Positions 6,957 to 15,557 of a stretch of 53,771 bases of DNA are shown here, in pieces. The DNA comes from a virus. The translations under genes were made by a program, and so were the position numbers. Numbering within the stretch: position 1 is the stretch's first letter; each line of letters begins with the position of its first letter. Location: positions 1-53,771 of the IMG/VR virus record IMGVR_UViG_3300050821_003786. One strand, given 5' to 3'. Below the pieces are notes generated by a model that worked only from the letters and a program-made list of their open reading frames with translations, ran no database searches and had not been told where the DNA came from.

Positions 6957-8697
6957 CGAGCTGGCGCGCTACAGGGCGCGCAGCCAGTACCTGGATGAGC
7001 TGAGGCGACGTAAGCCGAAGCAGCGTCGGTATGCGACTGCAGGCGAGATGGCGATGCGTCTGGATCCCGCAATGGTGCAGACGCCGGCGCTTGAGCTCAT
7101 CGACGCGGAGCTGGTTGAGATTCGCGATTGCGTCGAGATGATGCTGAACCGCCGCGGCTGGTTCGCGCTGATGGTCAACCTCGGGTTCGACGAGCAAGAC
7201 GCGCTGCGCCTGGTCGAGGAACTGATCCCGAATGCCGGGAACGCCCGGCTGGTGCTGTCGATGCCGCCGCAGGAAGGCAAGAGCTCGCGTGTCGGCCGGT
7301 ATGGCGTGCTGTGGCTGCTGCGCCAGTTCCCGGGGTTGCGGATCGGGATCGTCTCGTACGACGGCGATCACGCCGCGCGGATCTCGTACATGGTCCGCGC
7401 CGACGTTGAGGCGTTCGACGGCTCCGGCGGCAACCCAGACTTGGGGTTGAGGCTGGCTCGCAACCAGAAGGCCGTCAGTCGCTGGCTGTTGGCGCCGCCG
7501 GATGATGGCGGCGTATTCGCGATCGGTATCGGCGGCGGTCTGACCGGTCGGCCGCTGGATCTACTGCTGATCGACGATCCCGTCAAAGACACCAGGGCCG
7601 CGGAGTCGCTGTTGCTGTCGTCGCATGCGTGGGACTGGTGGCAAACCGTCGCACGGCCGCGACTTGCACCGTGGGCGCCCGTGATCGTGGTTGCGACCCG
7701 CTGGCATGAGGCGGACCTGATCGGCCGGATGCTCGCGAAGCAGACCGAGGACCAGCAGGCAGGGCTCGAGCATTTCGACCGGTGGCGTGAGGTCAACATT
7801 CCTGCCGAGGCCGATCACGACCCGGAGAAGGGCCAGACAGACGTTCTTGGTCGTGAGCCCGGCGAGTTCATGATCTCGGCGCGCGGTCGGACACGCGAGC
7901 AGTGGGAAGCCACGAAGGCCGCGACGTCGGCCCGGTTCTGGACCGCGCTGTATCAGGGCAAGCCCTCGCCGGATGTCGGCGATGTGTGGCTCAAATCGTG
8001 GTGGCGCCGGTACACGGAGCCGTTGTGGGAGCAGCAGCCAGACGGCTCCTACCGCGTGCCGAGCATGGAAAGCCTGTTGCAGTCGTGGGATATGACGTTC
8101 AAGGACAAGGACACCAGCGACTACGTGGTCGGGCAGCTGTGGGGGAAGCGTGGCGCCGACGCGTACCTGATCTTCCAGGTGTGGGCTCGCCTTAGCTTCA
8201 CCGACACCTTGGACGCGATGCGGCGTCTCACGCGCCTGTTTCCGGACGCTCATCGCAAGCTGGTGGAGGACAAGGCGAACGGCACTGCGGTGATGGACTC
8301 GCTGGCGCACGAGCTACCCGGGATCATCGCCGTCGAGCCCCGCGGCGGCAAGCTGGTGCGCGCCGAGGCCGTCAGCCCGTTCATCCGTGCCGGGAACGTG
8401 CACCTGCCGACGTCGACGGTCGCGAGCATGCAGGCCGAGATCGCGTGGGATCCGGAAGGACTGATCGTGGAGGCGACCGCGTTCCCGAACGGCGCGCACG
8501 ACGACCAGGTCGATGCCACCTCGCAGGCGCTCGCGGAGCTGTACTTGGGCGCGGGTGGTCCTGCGGAGGTGCTGGTCGCGCAGGGCGAGATCCCGCGGCC
8601 TGACCGCGCGCGCGAGCAGACACGCCAGGCGCCGGCACGGCAGCAGAGCGTTCAGCTGCCTGAGTGGCAGCGGCGCATGCTCGAACGCGCCCGCTGA
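6922..8697 (+). CDS. terL: Terminase large subunit (ATPase and nuclease)
   Basis: A 591-residue protein. The ATPase half shows a deviant Walker A (PPQEGKSS, about 115-122), Walker B (LDLLLIDDP, about 212-220) and motif III (ATRWHEADL, about 258-266). The nuclease half has spaced acidic residues: SWDMTF, VEDKANG and HDDQVDA near the C-terminus. It translocates DNA into the prohead and cuts concatemers or headful ends. Start at ATG 6922 is preferred over an in-frame ATG at 6862, which lies deeper inside the small subunit gene. It opens the late region. Confidence 0.95.
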   Translation: MARQWEIEASPDELARYRARSQYLDELRRRKPKQRRYATAGEMAMRLDPAMVQTPALELIDAELVEIRDCVEMMLNRRGWFALMVNLGFDEQDALRLVEELIPNAGNARLVLSMPPQEGKSSRVGRYGVLWLLRQFPGLRIGIVSYDGDHAARISYMVRADVEAFDGSGGNPDLGLRLARNQKAVSRWLLAPPDDGGVFAIGIGGGLTGRPLDLLLIDDPVKDTRAAESLLLSSHAWDWWQTVARPRLAPWAPVIVVATRWHEADLIGRMLAKQTEDQQAGLEHFDRWREVNIPAEADHDPEKGQTDVLGREPGEFMISARGRTREQWEATKAATSARFWTALYQGKPSPDVGDVWLKSWWRRYTEPLWEQQPDGSYRVPSMESLLQSWDMTFKDKDTSDYVVGQLWGKRGADAYLIFQVWARLSFTDTLDAMRRLTRLFPDAHRKLVEDKANGTAVMDSLAHELPGIIAVEPRGGKLVRAEAVSPFIRAGNVHLPTSTVASMQAEIAWDPEGLIVEATAFPNGAHDDQVDATSQALAELYLGAGGPAEVLVAQGEIPRPDRAREQTRQAPARQQSVQLPEWQRRMLERAR

Positions 8698-8733
8698 AAC
8701 TTCGACGTTCATCGAACAACAAGGAGGCATCGC

Positions 8734-9075
8734 ATGACTGCGATCGAGGACAACGCCGAGCTGCTGCTCGACATGCTGCACAACTCGCTGAACCCGGCTG
8801 TCTCGAGCGTCGCGTTGACGTCGGGAACGGCGGTGCAGGACGCGACGGGGAAGAACTCGACGTGGTACATCCCGATCACCGGCGGCACCGCGGGCACGCT
8901 TGAGGTGCAGATCGGGCCGGATAACACGGTCGCGCACACGATCGTTCCGGCGACGGCGGCGGATGCGGTTGCGTCGCAGCTGTTGACGATCAAGTTGCCG
9001 GCGAACTGGTTCATCAAGGTCACGGTCGCTGTGGCGACGATCTCGGCGAACGCTCAGGTCGTTACGGGCGGCTGA
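8734..9075 (+). CDS. Small beta-rich putative virion protein
   Basis: A 113-residue protein with an AAGGAGG ribosome binding site ahead of ATG 8734. It has a helical start, then beta-rich Thr/Val/Ala sequence (NSTWYIPITGGTAGTLEVQIG) typical of small phage structural proteins. It sits between terminase and the fibre genes, so a decoration, accessory or fibre-attachment role is possible. No family is recognised. Its stop overlaps the next ATG. Confidence 0.55.
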   Translation: MTAIEDNAELLLDMLHNSLNPAVSSVALTSGTAVQDATGKNSTWYIPITGGTAGTLEVQIGPDNTVAHTIVPATAADAVASQLLTIKLPANWFIKVTVAVATISANAQVVTGG

Positions 9076-9407
9076 TGAGCACCGAGGCCGCGGTTGAGCG
9101 GCTGATGCGCGACGTGCACCCGGCCGAGCTGCTGTTGCCCGATGGCAGCGTCGTTCGTGATGCGCGCGTGTTCGTGACCTCGAGGCGGCTGCTCGCGTTC
9201 CGCGTGGGCGACGGCGGAATCGAGAAAGCGGCCGATTTGGAGCTCGAGCAGCCGTGTTCGGTGCCCGCGGATCGCGGCAGCCTTCGCGGCCGTCTTGAAG
9301 CCCGGTTGGCGGATGGTGGGACGGTGTGGATCAACCGTGGTTCCGGCTGCGGTTGCGGATCGCCGCTCCGTGCTCTGGCCGGGCCGGTGTCGTGGACGGG
9401 CTCCTGA
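9075..9407 (+). CDS. Hypothetical protein with GCGCGSPLRAL motif
   Basis: A 110-residue protein starting at TGATG with the previous gene. The C-terminal end holds SGCGCGSPLRALAG, a Cys pair motif that recurs, from memory, in small conserved actinophage proteins located near structural genes. The N-terminal two thirds is beta-rich and acidic. Function is unknown. The next gene starts with a one-base overlap. Confidence 0.5.
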   Translation: MSTEAAVERLMRDVHPAELLLPDGSVVRDARVFVTSRRLLAFRVGDGGIEKAADLELEQPCSVPADRGSLRGRLEARLADGGTVWINRGSGCGCGSPLRALAGPVSWTGS

Positions 9408-9718
9408 TGGGCTGGGAACGTGTCGCCGGCGAGCCAGGCGGCGTTGAGCCTGAGGTGAGCCAGCTTGCCACCGATCTCTCGGTCCGTGCGTTCCGTGAGC
9501 GCGCGCAGGCCGCACAGACAAGGCTGGATGCTCGGCGGTTGCAGGCAAAGGCGGTCACGACCCGCAGGCGGGCTCTCAGAGCGCGCGTCGGGTCGAACGA
9601 GCGAAAGAAGCTGACCGCTCGCGCAGCGCAGCTGCTCGCGATGGCAGCACAGTTGGAAGCGGTCGCGGCTGCGGCGGACACAACCTCGACGCGGGGGAGC
9701 GACATTGGCGTTCTCTGA
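9407..9718 (+). CDS. Helical hypothetical protein
   Basis: A 103-residue protein, almost wholly charged helix with Ala/Arg/Gln-rich heptads ([18 protein letters not shown], then [18 protein letters not shown]), so probably a coiled coil. The ATG at 9407 overlaps the upstream stop by one base, and the 3' end overlaps the TTG start of the collagen-like gene at 9705. It may be a chaperone or trimerisation partner for the fibre, but this is only inference from position. Confidence 0.5.
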   Translation: MGWERVAGEPGGVEPEVSQLATDLSVRAFRERAQAAQTRLDARRLQAKAVTTRRRALRARVGSNERKKLTARAAQLLAMAAQLEAVAAAADTTSTRGSDIGVL

Positions 9719-10667
9719 CTGGTCAATCCGGCTGACCACGATCGGCGCGACCGAGCTCGAGCTCGAGATGATCGCGGCGTCGTACTCGGTGACGCAAGCG
9801 ACCGTGCAGGCCGCATTGGACACGCTTGTCGCGTCGATCAGCAACCGCGATCTGCTGGTGATGCTGAACAATTGGCGGGCGAACGCCGGACCGTTCCAGG
9901 CGTCGTATCCGGGCGGTGGCCTGCTGTTCGGGGTGCTGGAAGGACCGCCGGGACCGACCGGCGCCGGCGTACCAGGCCCCACGGGCCCTACAGGGCCTAC
10001 GGGACCGTCCGGAGGGCCGACGGGGGCGACTGGCCCGACCGGCAGCACTGGCGCGACAGGACCGGTAGGCGCGACCGGCAGCACCGGTGCAACAGGCAGT
10101 ACCGGTCCGACGGGGTCGACTGGTGCAACTGGTCCTGTGGGCCCGACCGGCTCGACTGGCAGCACGGGGGCGACCGGCCCTGCCGGGGCAACAGGACCGG
10201 TGGGAGCGACAGGCCCGAGCGGAGGACCCACCGGTGCGACCGGTCCAGCAGGATCCACGGGTGCAACTGGCGCGACCGGTCCGACCGGGGCGGGACTCGA
10301 TTCGCACGGTCACCTGATCGGCTCCGGAGCTGCGCCAGCGGTCGCAGTTGGTGCCGGCGCGGGCAGTGGCGCTTCGGTCTCGCTCGATGCGCATGCGTCA
10401 GATCTCGCTGGCACCGTGACGCTCGCGGTGGGGTCGAGCCCGCCGTCGAGCGGGACATTGTTCACGCTGACGTTCGCGGCTGCGTACGCGAACACTCCGC
10501 ACGTTGTGTTCTCGCCGGTGAACCCGGCCGCCGCCAACTTCAGCGGCTTCGGTAGTGGACCTGAGATTTACGTGACCCCGAGCGTCGGGGGATTCACGCT
10601 GAGCATTGCGTCCACCGCGCTGACGGCGTCAACAACCTATGAGTGGTCCTACGTCGTGGTCGGATGA
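9705..10667 (+). CDS. Collagen-like tail fibre / appendage protein
   Basis: A 320-residue protein. The N-terminal about 80 residues are helical. Residues about 82-200 are uninterrupted Gly-X-Y triplets, mostly GPT, GAT and GST, broken twice by the same GPSGGPTG step. A beta-rich C-terminal head of about 110 residues follows. Such proteins form trimeric collagen-like rods on phage tails or capsids. The TTG start at 9705 has GGGGGAGC upstream. The many Thr residues in the Y position are possible glycosylation sites, which matters because a glycosyltransferase gene follows directly (ATGA). Confidence 0.85.
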   Translation: MAFSDWSIRLTTIGATELELEMIAASYSVTQATVQAALDTLVASISNRDLLVMLNNWRANAGPFQASYPGGGLLFGVLEGPPGPTGAGVPGPTGPTGPTGPSGGPTGATGPTGSTGATGPVGATGSTGATGSTGPTGSTGATGPVGPTGSTGSTGATGPAGATGPVGATGPSGGPTGATGPAGSTGATGATGPTGAGLDSHGHLIGSGAAPAVAVGAGAGSGASVSLDAHASDLAGTVTLAVGSSPPSSGTLFTLTFAAAYANTPHVVFSPVNPAAANFSGFGSGPEIYVTPSVGGFTLSIASTALTASTTYEWSYVVVG

Positions 10668-11731
10668 GACTGCACGTCGTCGGGCTCCCGCACACTGAAA
10701 CGACCGTCGCCTACTCGTGGTGCGCGTATACGCAGAAGGTCCGCCGGTTCTGCGACATGATGAGCGCCCGCGGCCACCAGGTGTTCCTGTACGCCGGCCC
10801 GCGGAACGAGGCGTCTTGCTCCGAGCATGTCGTCTGCGTCGACGAGCTGCCGCCGGCCGGCACGATCCCCGAGTTCTACGCTGACGCGCCACCGTTCGCC
10901 CAGTTCAACCAGCGCGCGATCGCGGCGATCGGCGAGCGCCTAGAGGCTCGCGATTTCGTGTGCCTGATCGGCGGTACCGCGCAACAGCCGATTGCTGACG
11001 CTTTTCCCGCCCACCAGGTCGTCGAGTTCGGGATCGGATACGGCGGCGTGATCGCCTCCACCCACCACGTGTTCGAGTCCTACGCGTGGATGCACACCGT
11101 CCTCGGAGCGTTGACCGGCGGCGACTCGCACCGGGCCGACGGCCGCTTCTTCGACGCTGTGATCCCCAACTACTACGACCCCGCCGAGTTCCCCGCCGGC
11201 GACGCGGACGGCGACTATCTACTGTTCATCGGCCGGCTAATCGAGCGCAAGGGAATCCAGATCGCGCTTGACGCGGCGGCCGTGAGCGGACTCGAGCTGA
11301 TCGTCGCCGGCGCCGGGGATTACCCGCTTCCCGACTGGGTTGACCACCGCGGTGTTGTTGGCCCGGTCGAGCGCGCCGAGTTGATGGGTGGTGCGCGCGC
11401 GCTGCTGTCACCCACCTTGTATGTCGAGCCGTTCGGCGGTGTCGCCGTCGAAGCGCAGCTGTGCGGGACACCGGTGGTTACGACCGATTGGGGCGCGTTC
11501 ACCGAAACCGTCGAGCATGGCGTGACCGGGTTTCGCTGTCGGACGCTCGCCGAGTTCACGAACGCGATCGAGCGAGCCGGCAGCCTTGACCGTGACCGGA
11601 TCCGGGAGCACGCGATCGCGACATGGTCGCTCGATGCGATCGGACCACGGTACGAGTCCTATTTCGAGCGGCTCCAGACGCTGTGGGGCGACGGGTTTTA
11701 TGCGGACGCGCTGACGACGATAGGAGCTTGA
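10664..11731 (+). CDS. GT4-type (GT-B fold) glycosyltransferase
   Basis: A 355-residue cytosolic protein. The C-terminal domain shows the family-4 pattern: [18 protein letters not shown] (NDP-sugar domain start), then [18 protein letters not shown] with the E-x7-E pair, and an EHGVTGF motif. It should transfer a sugar from a nucleotide sugar with retention of configuration. It overlaps the collagen-like fibre gene by four bases and is followed after one base by the next fibre gene, so a virion fibre is the most likely acceptor. The host surface is an alternative acceptor. The presence of the enzyme is clear; the substrate is inference. Confidence 0.88.
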   Translation: MRLHVVGLPHTETTVAYSWCAYTQKVRRFCDMMSARGHQVFLYAGPRNEASCSEHVVCVDELPPAGTIPEFYADAPPFAQFNQRAIAAIGERLEARDFVCLIGGTAQQPIADAFPAHQVVEFGIGYGGVIASTHHVFESYAWMHTVLGALTGGDSHRADGRFFDAVIPNYYDPAEFPAGDADGDYLLFIGRLIERKGIQIALDAAAVSGLELIVAGAGDYPLPDWVDHRGVVGPVERAELMGGARALLSPTLYVEPFGGVAVEAQLCGTPVVTTDWGAFTETVEHGVTGFRCRTLAEFTNAIERAGSLDRDRIREHAIATWSLDAIGPRYESYFERLQTLWGDGFYADALTTIGA

Positions 11732-11732
11732 C

Positions 11733-13580
11733 GTGGCCGATTTTCCGCTCGAACGGTTTCAGCGTATCGCCGCCCCGGCCATGTTGATCTCACAGCTGCA
11801 GGCGGCGTGGGCGCTGTTGTCGCCGGCGGTGCAGGAGGCTGAGAAGCTTCGAATCGAGTCGCTGTCCGATTTCGCGGTCGCGCAGATCATGTCGTTCCCG
11901 GTCTCTGGCGGCGCGGTCCCGGCGCCCGCACCCCCGAGTGGGCAGTTGATCGTGGTGCAGGAGGTCACGGGCGCCGGCCCGGCGGTGGGTGCGCCGGTTT
12001 CGGGGGCTGCTGACAGCTCGCTGCTGGTCACCGACAGCTCGGGCGATCTTGCGTCCGGTCCCCCCACGAGCTCGGTGGTAACCGTAAGCTCAGGCACCCC
12101 GACCGCCGGGCAGGTTCCGGTGTTCACCGGCTCGGGCAACACGACGACACCGGGTGCTGGCGCTGCTGCAACCGCGCTCATCCCGAAACTGCATGTCGCG
12201 GGCCACAGCATCGCTGCTGCGGACCCGGTGACCTACGACAGTCACGGCGACGGGATCATCGGCAAGCTCGCGATGCTGCTCGGCGCCCGCGAGAACAACT
12301 ACGGCGTCGACAGCGCCGGGATGATGTCCGACAACTCGCAGGCGTGGGGGCACTTCGCAGCCACGGGCTCCTGGGTCAATTTCGTGCAGAACGTGGTGCA
12401 GCCCGCCCGCACCCGCGCGCCGTACCTCTCCCCGTTGGCGGTCGTTGAGTTGATGTGGGGGATCAACGACATCGCGCAGTACGGGCCCGCTAACGCCAAC
12501 TTCGTTGCGGTCTGGAAGATGGTGCTGACCGCGCTCGCCGCCCGCGGCCGCCTCGGTGCGCTCTACGAGGACAATGATGCGAGCGTCACCTACGGCAGCG
12601 GCTGGTCAACGGCAACCCAGACCACGAAGAACTCAGGGGCCGGACTGCACTTCACGGGCACGAACGGGTCCAGCTTCACGGTCACCGTCCCCGCCGACTA
12701 CGACGGACAAGGGGTCGTTTTCTGCTTCCTGGCGACGAACTCCTACACCGGCACGATGACCGCGACCATCGGCGCAACGCCCGTTGGCAATGTCAGCGGC
12801 GCAGCAGCGGCAGCCCTTAGTCTTGGCGTCGTCGTTCCATTCGTGCTGCGTCTGCCCGCGGGAACGCCGGGACTCGTGCCGGGGGCGACGATCACGATCA
12901 CCGCGAGCGCAATCTCTACCTTCGTGTTCTTCGACTGGTGGGGAATCGAGGCGAACCCGGCGCCGCTCGTGATCCTCGCGGACTGCCTGCGGCCACCGAC
13001 CCCGAACTACGGTGCGTACAGCGGCTGGCCGTACACGCCAACGGACGCTGATCTGCTTGCGGTCAACGCTGCGAACGCGACCGTTGCGGCACTGTTCAGC
13101 GACGGGATGGTGATCACGGACGGTGCCGACGCGCTGATCAACAAGGGCGGCGGCTGGCTCGTATACGTTCACCCCGACGAGCGCAGTTGCGGGAAGATCG
13201 CCGCGTTGCACGCCTCGCTGGCCCGGGCGGCGCTGACGCCAGCGATCCTGTCCGAACTCGACACCACAAGCCCCACCGCCAGGGTATTGCCGAGCACTCA
13301 GCAGCCGGGCAACTACACGCTGGCGCTCGCGGACGCCGAGACCTGCGTGGAGGGCACCAGCGCATCGGCGCAGACGTTCACGCTGCCGCCGAACGTGTTC
13401 GCGGTCGGCGATACCGGCGAAGTGTTCCAGGACGGCGCGGGGCAGATCACGATCGCCGCCGGGGGTGGCGTGACGCTGCGATCCGATGGCGCGAAGGTCA
13501 AGACGGCCGCGCAGTACTCGACGATCGGGTGGCGCTGCCGCGCGATCAACGAGTTCGTGCTCAGCGGCGACCTAGCGTGA
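11733..13580 (+). CDS. Fibre-like protein with SGNH/GDSL esterase domain
   Basis: A 615-residue protein. A helical N-terminus and a Thr/Ser/Val-rich linker of about 100 residues lead into an SGNH hydrolase: block I GHSI with Ser159, block III WGIND with Asn245, and block V VHPDE with His480 and Asp482. A beta-sandwich insert lies between blocks III and V. The last about 90 residues resemble a fibre tip (TLPPNVFAVGDTGEVFQDG). Such esterases on phage fibres deacetylate surface polysaccharide. The GTG start lies one base after the previous stop. Confidence 0.8.
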   Translation: MADFPLERFQRIAAPAMLISQLQAAWALLSPAVQEAEKLRIESLSDFAVAQIMSFPVSGGAVPAPAPPSGQLIVVQEVTGAGPAVGAPVSGAADSSLLVTDSSGDLASGPPTSSVVTVSSGTPTAGQVPVFTGSGNTTTPGAGAAATALIPKLHVAGHSIAAADPVTYDSHGDGIIGKLAMLLGARENNYGVDSAGMMSDNSQAWGHFAATGSWVNFVQNVVQPARTRAPYLSPLAVVELMWGINDIAQYGPANANFVAVWKMVLTALAARGRLGALYEDNDASVTYGSGWSTATQTTKNSGAGLHFTGTNGSSFTVTVPADYDGQGVVFCFLATNSYTGTMTATIGATPVGNVSGAAAAALSLGVVVPFVLRLPAGTPGLVPGATITITASAISTFVFFDWWGIEANPAPLVILADCLRPPTPNYGAYSGWPYTPTDADLLAVNAANATVAALFSDGMVITDGADALINKGGGWLVYVHPDERSCGKIAALHASLARAALTPAILSELDTTSPTARVLPSTQQPGNYTLALADAETCVEGTSASAQTFTLPPNVFAVGDTGEVFQDGAGQITIAAGGGVTLRSDGAKVKTAAQYSTIGWRCRAINEFVLSGDLA

Positions 13581-14290
13581 TGCTCGCCGTCGCCCGGAGA
13601 CGAAGCCTCGCGCCGAGCACCGGCGCACCGCCGATCATTCCCCCGTCCTCCCTCTCTGGGCTCGTTGGCTGGTGGAAAGCTGACTCGCTTGCGCTCACGG
13701 ACGGCACGGCCGTCTCTGACTGGACCGACATGTCCGGTGCCGGACACGATCTACTCCAAGCGACCGGCGCGAACCAGCCGATCTACAAGCTCGCGATCAT
13801 CAACGGACACAACGTTGTCCGGTTCGACGGCACCGACGACTACATGCAGGGATTGTGGACCCAGGCGCAACCCGTGGACACGTTCCTCGTGATCCAGGTC
13901 GTCGCCGATCAGAGCAATCAGGCGCTCTGCGACGGCGGTGTGAACCTTGGCGGCCAGATTTACGAGAGCGCGTTCGGTGCGGCGATGAACATCAGCACGT
14001 ATGCGGGCTCGTTCGGTCCTGTCGCTACGAGCGTGCCGAGCAGGCCCGCTCACCTATGGGAGTTCGTGGAGAACGGGGCGTCATCGTCGCTCGCGATGGA
14101 TAACACGTCGGCTGTGACAGGCGACGCGGGGACCAACAGTCCGGGCGGCCTGACGCTCGCAGCGCGCGGCGGCGCGACCAACTTCGCGCAGATCGACGTT
14201 GCCGAGGCGTTCATGTTCAACCGGGTTCTGAATGGCACGGAGCGCGGGGAGATGCAGGCATACGTTGATTCGCGCTACGCGCTCTGGTAG
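13580..14290 (+). CDS. LamG/concanavalin-like lectin-fold protein
   Basis: A 236-residue protein. It has the LamG-like signature: LVGWWKADSLALTDGTAVSD, then a VRFDGTDDYMQ strand and a C-terminal IDVAEAFMFNRVL followed by the usual LNGTERGEMQAYVDSRY end. This fold binds carbohydrate, so the protein probably acts as an adhesin tip or accessory of the fibre upstream. The start overlaps the previous stop (TGATG). No signal peptide is seen, consistent with a virion component. Confidence 0.75.
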   Translation: MLAVARRRSLAPSTGAPPIIPPSSLSGLVGWWKADSLALTDGTAVSDWTDMSGAGHDLLQATGANQPIYKLAIINGHNVVRFDGTDDYMQGLWTQAQPVDTFLVIQVVADQSNQALCDGGVNLGGQIYESAFGAAMNISTYAGSFGPVATSVPSRPAHLWEFVENGASSSLAMDNTSAVTGDAGTNSPGGLTLAARGGATNFAQIDVAEAFMFNRVLNGTERGEMQAYVDSRYALW

Positions 14291-14409
14291 CCGCTCGACT
14301 GTGGAGTTGGGGGAGAACCGTGGCTCAGGCGCGGTAGAGTGACGGGCCCATAAAGCGCCCCCGCACCGCTTGCAACGGCCGGGGGCATGGCCCAGAGGAT
14401 GTGACCCTC
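14291..14409. other. Intergenic region with TAGAGT element and GC hairpin
   Basis: This is one of the longer gaps in the late region. It holds a possible -10 element TAGAGT (14335-14340) without a clear -35 box, and then the strong hairpin at 14357-14386. It separates the adhesin genes from a recombinase, so the recombinase may be transcribed on its own. Confidence 0.35.
14357..14386 (+). terminator. GC hairpin GCCCCCG/CGGGGGC
   Basis: GCCCCCG (14357-14363) pairs with CGGGGGC (14380-14386); the inner ACCG and CGG can extend the stem. There is no T-run, so it may be an actinobacterial-type terminator or a leader hairpin. A closely similar hairpin with the same seven-base arms lies at 45397-45425, also a short distance upstream of a start codon. 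Confidence 0.5.
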
Positions 14410-15153
14410 ATGAGCAGCCCGGACCCTATCCGGACCTCGGACGCACCGTTGTATCTGCTGGACGCCCGCGGGCGCCGGCGCTCACCCGCCGCCACGCGCG
14501 GCTTCAAGCAGGCCAAACCGCCGGCGACGAAGGGACGCACGTTCCCGCCCGACCCGCTCGCCGTCGAGGACTTCCTCGCGCTGTTCGACGCGTGCGTCCC
14601 CCAGCGCCCCGGCCGCGTCGGCGAACTCTCAGCGCTACGCCTTCGCGCGCTGATCGTGATCCTGTGGCGCTCGGGGATCCGCGTCTCCGAAGCACTCGCG
14701 CTCGAGGAGCGCGACCTTCACCCCGAGGAGCAGATGATCGTCGTGCGACGCGGCAAGGGCGGCAAGCGCCGCCTGGTGATGATGGACGCGTGGGGCTGGC
14801 AGGCGATCGCGCCGTGGCTTCACGCGCGCGCCGAGTTCGAGCCCGGGCAGATCTTCTGCGTCCTCTCCGGGCCGACCGAGGGCCGTGCGATCCACGACTC
14901 CGACGTTCGCCGTCAGCTCGCCGAGCTCCGCCGGCGCGCCGGCGTCCGCCGCCGGGTCCACGCTCACGGGATGCGCCACAGCCACGCCGTCGACCTCAAC
15001 CGCGAGGGCGTCGACCTCGTGACGATCTCGACGCAGCTTGGTCACGCGCACCCCGGCATCACGATGCTCTACCTCAGGTCAATTGCGGTCGAGGAGAAGC
15101 TGGCGCCGATCGCCGCGCGAAGGCCGCCGATGATGGTGCTGCCGCTGAGCTGA
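14410..15153 (+). CDS. Catalytic-domain tyrosine recombinase (XerC/D-like)
   Basis: A 247-residue recombinase. The catalytic set is complete: Arg91 (SGIRVSE), Lys116 (RRGKGGKR), His186-x-x-Arg189 (HGMRHSH), His212 (LGHAHPG) and Tyr221 (MLYLR). The N-terminal core-binding domain is missing or reduced to about 60 residues. It is a second recombinase besides the integrase at 1173 and sits next to the fibre genes. It may resolve multimers, rearrange fibre genes or be a mobile remnant. An in-frame GTG at 14401 is an alternative start; AGAGG at 14393-14397 fits the ATG better. Confidence 0.88.
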   Translation: MSSPDPIRTSDAPLYLLDARGRRRSPAATRGFKQAKPPATKGRTFPPDPLAVEDFLALFDACVPQRPGRVGELSALRLRALIVILWRSGIRVSEALALEERDLHPEEQMIVVRRGKGGKRRLVMMDAWGWQAIAPWLHARAEFEPGQIFCVLSGPTEGRAIHDSDVRRQLAELRRRAGVRRRVHAHGMRHSHAVDLNREGVDLVTISTQLGHAHPGITMLYLRSIAVEEKLAPIAARRPPMMVLPLS

Positions 15154-15167
15154 CTAGCCGTTCCTTC

Positions 15168-15182
15168 GGCCGCATGGCGGCC
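15168..15182 (+). repeat. Short hairpin GGCCGC-ATG-GCGGCC
   Basis: A perfect six-base stem with a three-base loop, located about 25 bases before the next start codon. The same arms, with loop GTA, recur at 39180-39194, again just upstream of a ribosome binding site. It may shape translation or RNA stability. Confidence 0.6.
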
Positions 15183-15206
15183 CCGCATAAATCAACAGGA
15201 GGGCGC

Positions 15207-15557
15207 ATGGCGTTCACCCCGATCACGATCACCTTCACCGACGACCGGCCCGACAGCGGCGCCGGATCGGGCAAGGTGACAGCGACGCTGTCCGAAGCGA
15301 TCCAGAACGGCACCGAGGTCATCGACCCCACGCCGATCGTCGGCATCCTGAACGCCAGCGGCCAGTTGAAGGACAACACGGGCCTGAACCCGTTCACGCT
15401 CGTCGCCAACGACGACGCAGGCACGACCCCGGCCGGATCGACGTACCTGTTCGTGATCCAACTGGACTCCGCGCCACTGCGCGAGGGCTCAGCTGTCGTC
15501 CCGCATGCTGCCGCCGGTGGGACGATCGATCTGTCGGTTCTGGTGCCGGCACCGTGA
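15207..15557 (+). CDS. Small fibre-type / minor structural protein
   Basis: A 116-residue beta-rich protein. ACAGGAGGG stands before ATG 15207, a strong ribosome binding site that fixes the start. The sequence (TITFTDDRPDSGAGSGKVTA, then FVIQLDSAPLREGSAVVP) resembles the N-terminal adapter part of phage fibre or minor tail proteins. It may be a separate attachment module for the fibres encoded upstream. It overlaps the next gene by four bases (GTGA). Confidence 0.55.
   Translation: MAFTPITITFTDDRPDSGAGSGKVTATLSEAIQNGTEVIDPTPIVGILNASGQLKDNTGLNPFTLVANDDAGTTPAGSTYLFVIQLDSAPLREGSAVVPHAAAGGTIDLSVLVPAP

Noticed and set aside
9062-10258. Long minus-strand frame rich in PVAPVGP repeats
   Set aside because: It is the antisense of the collagen-like Gly-X-Y region; the repeat of Gly codons forces open Pro/Ala/Val frames on the other strand. 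No ribosome binding site or other support.
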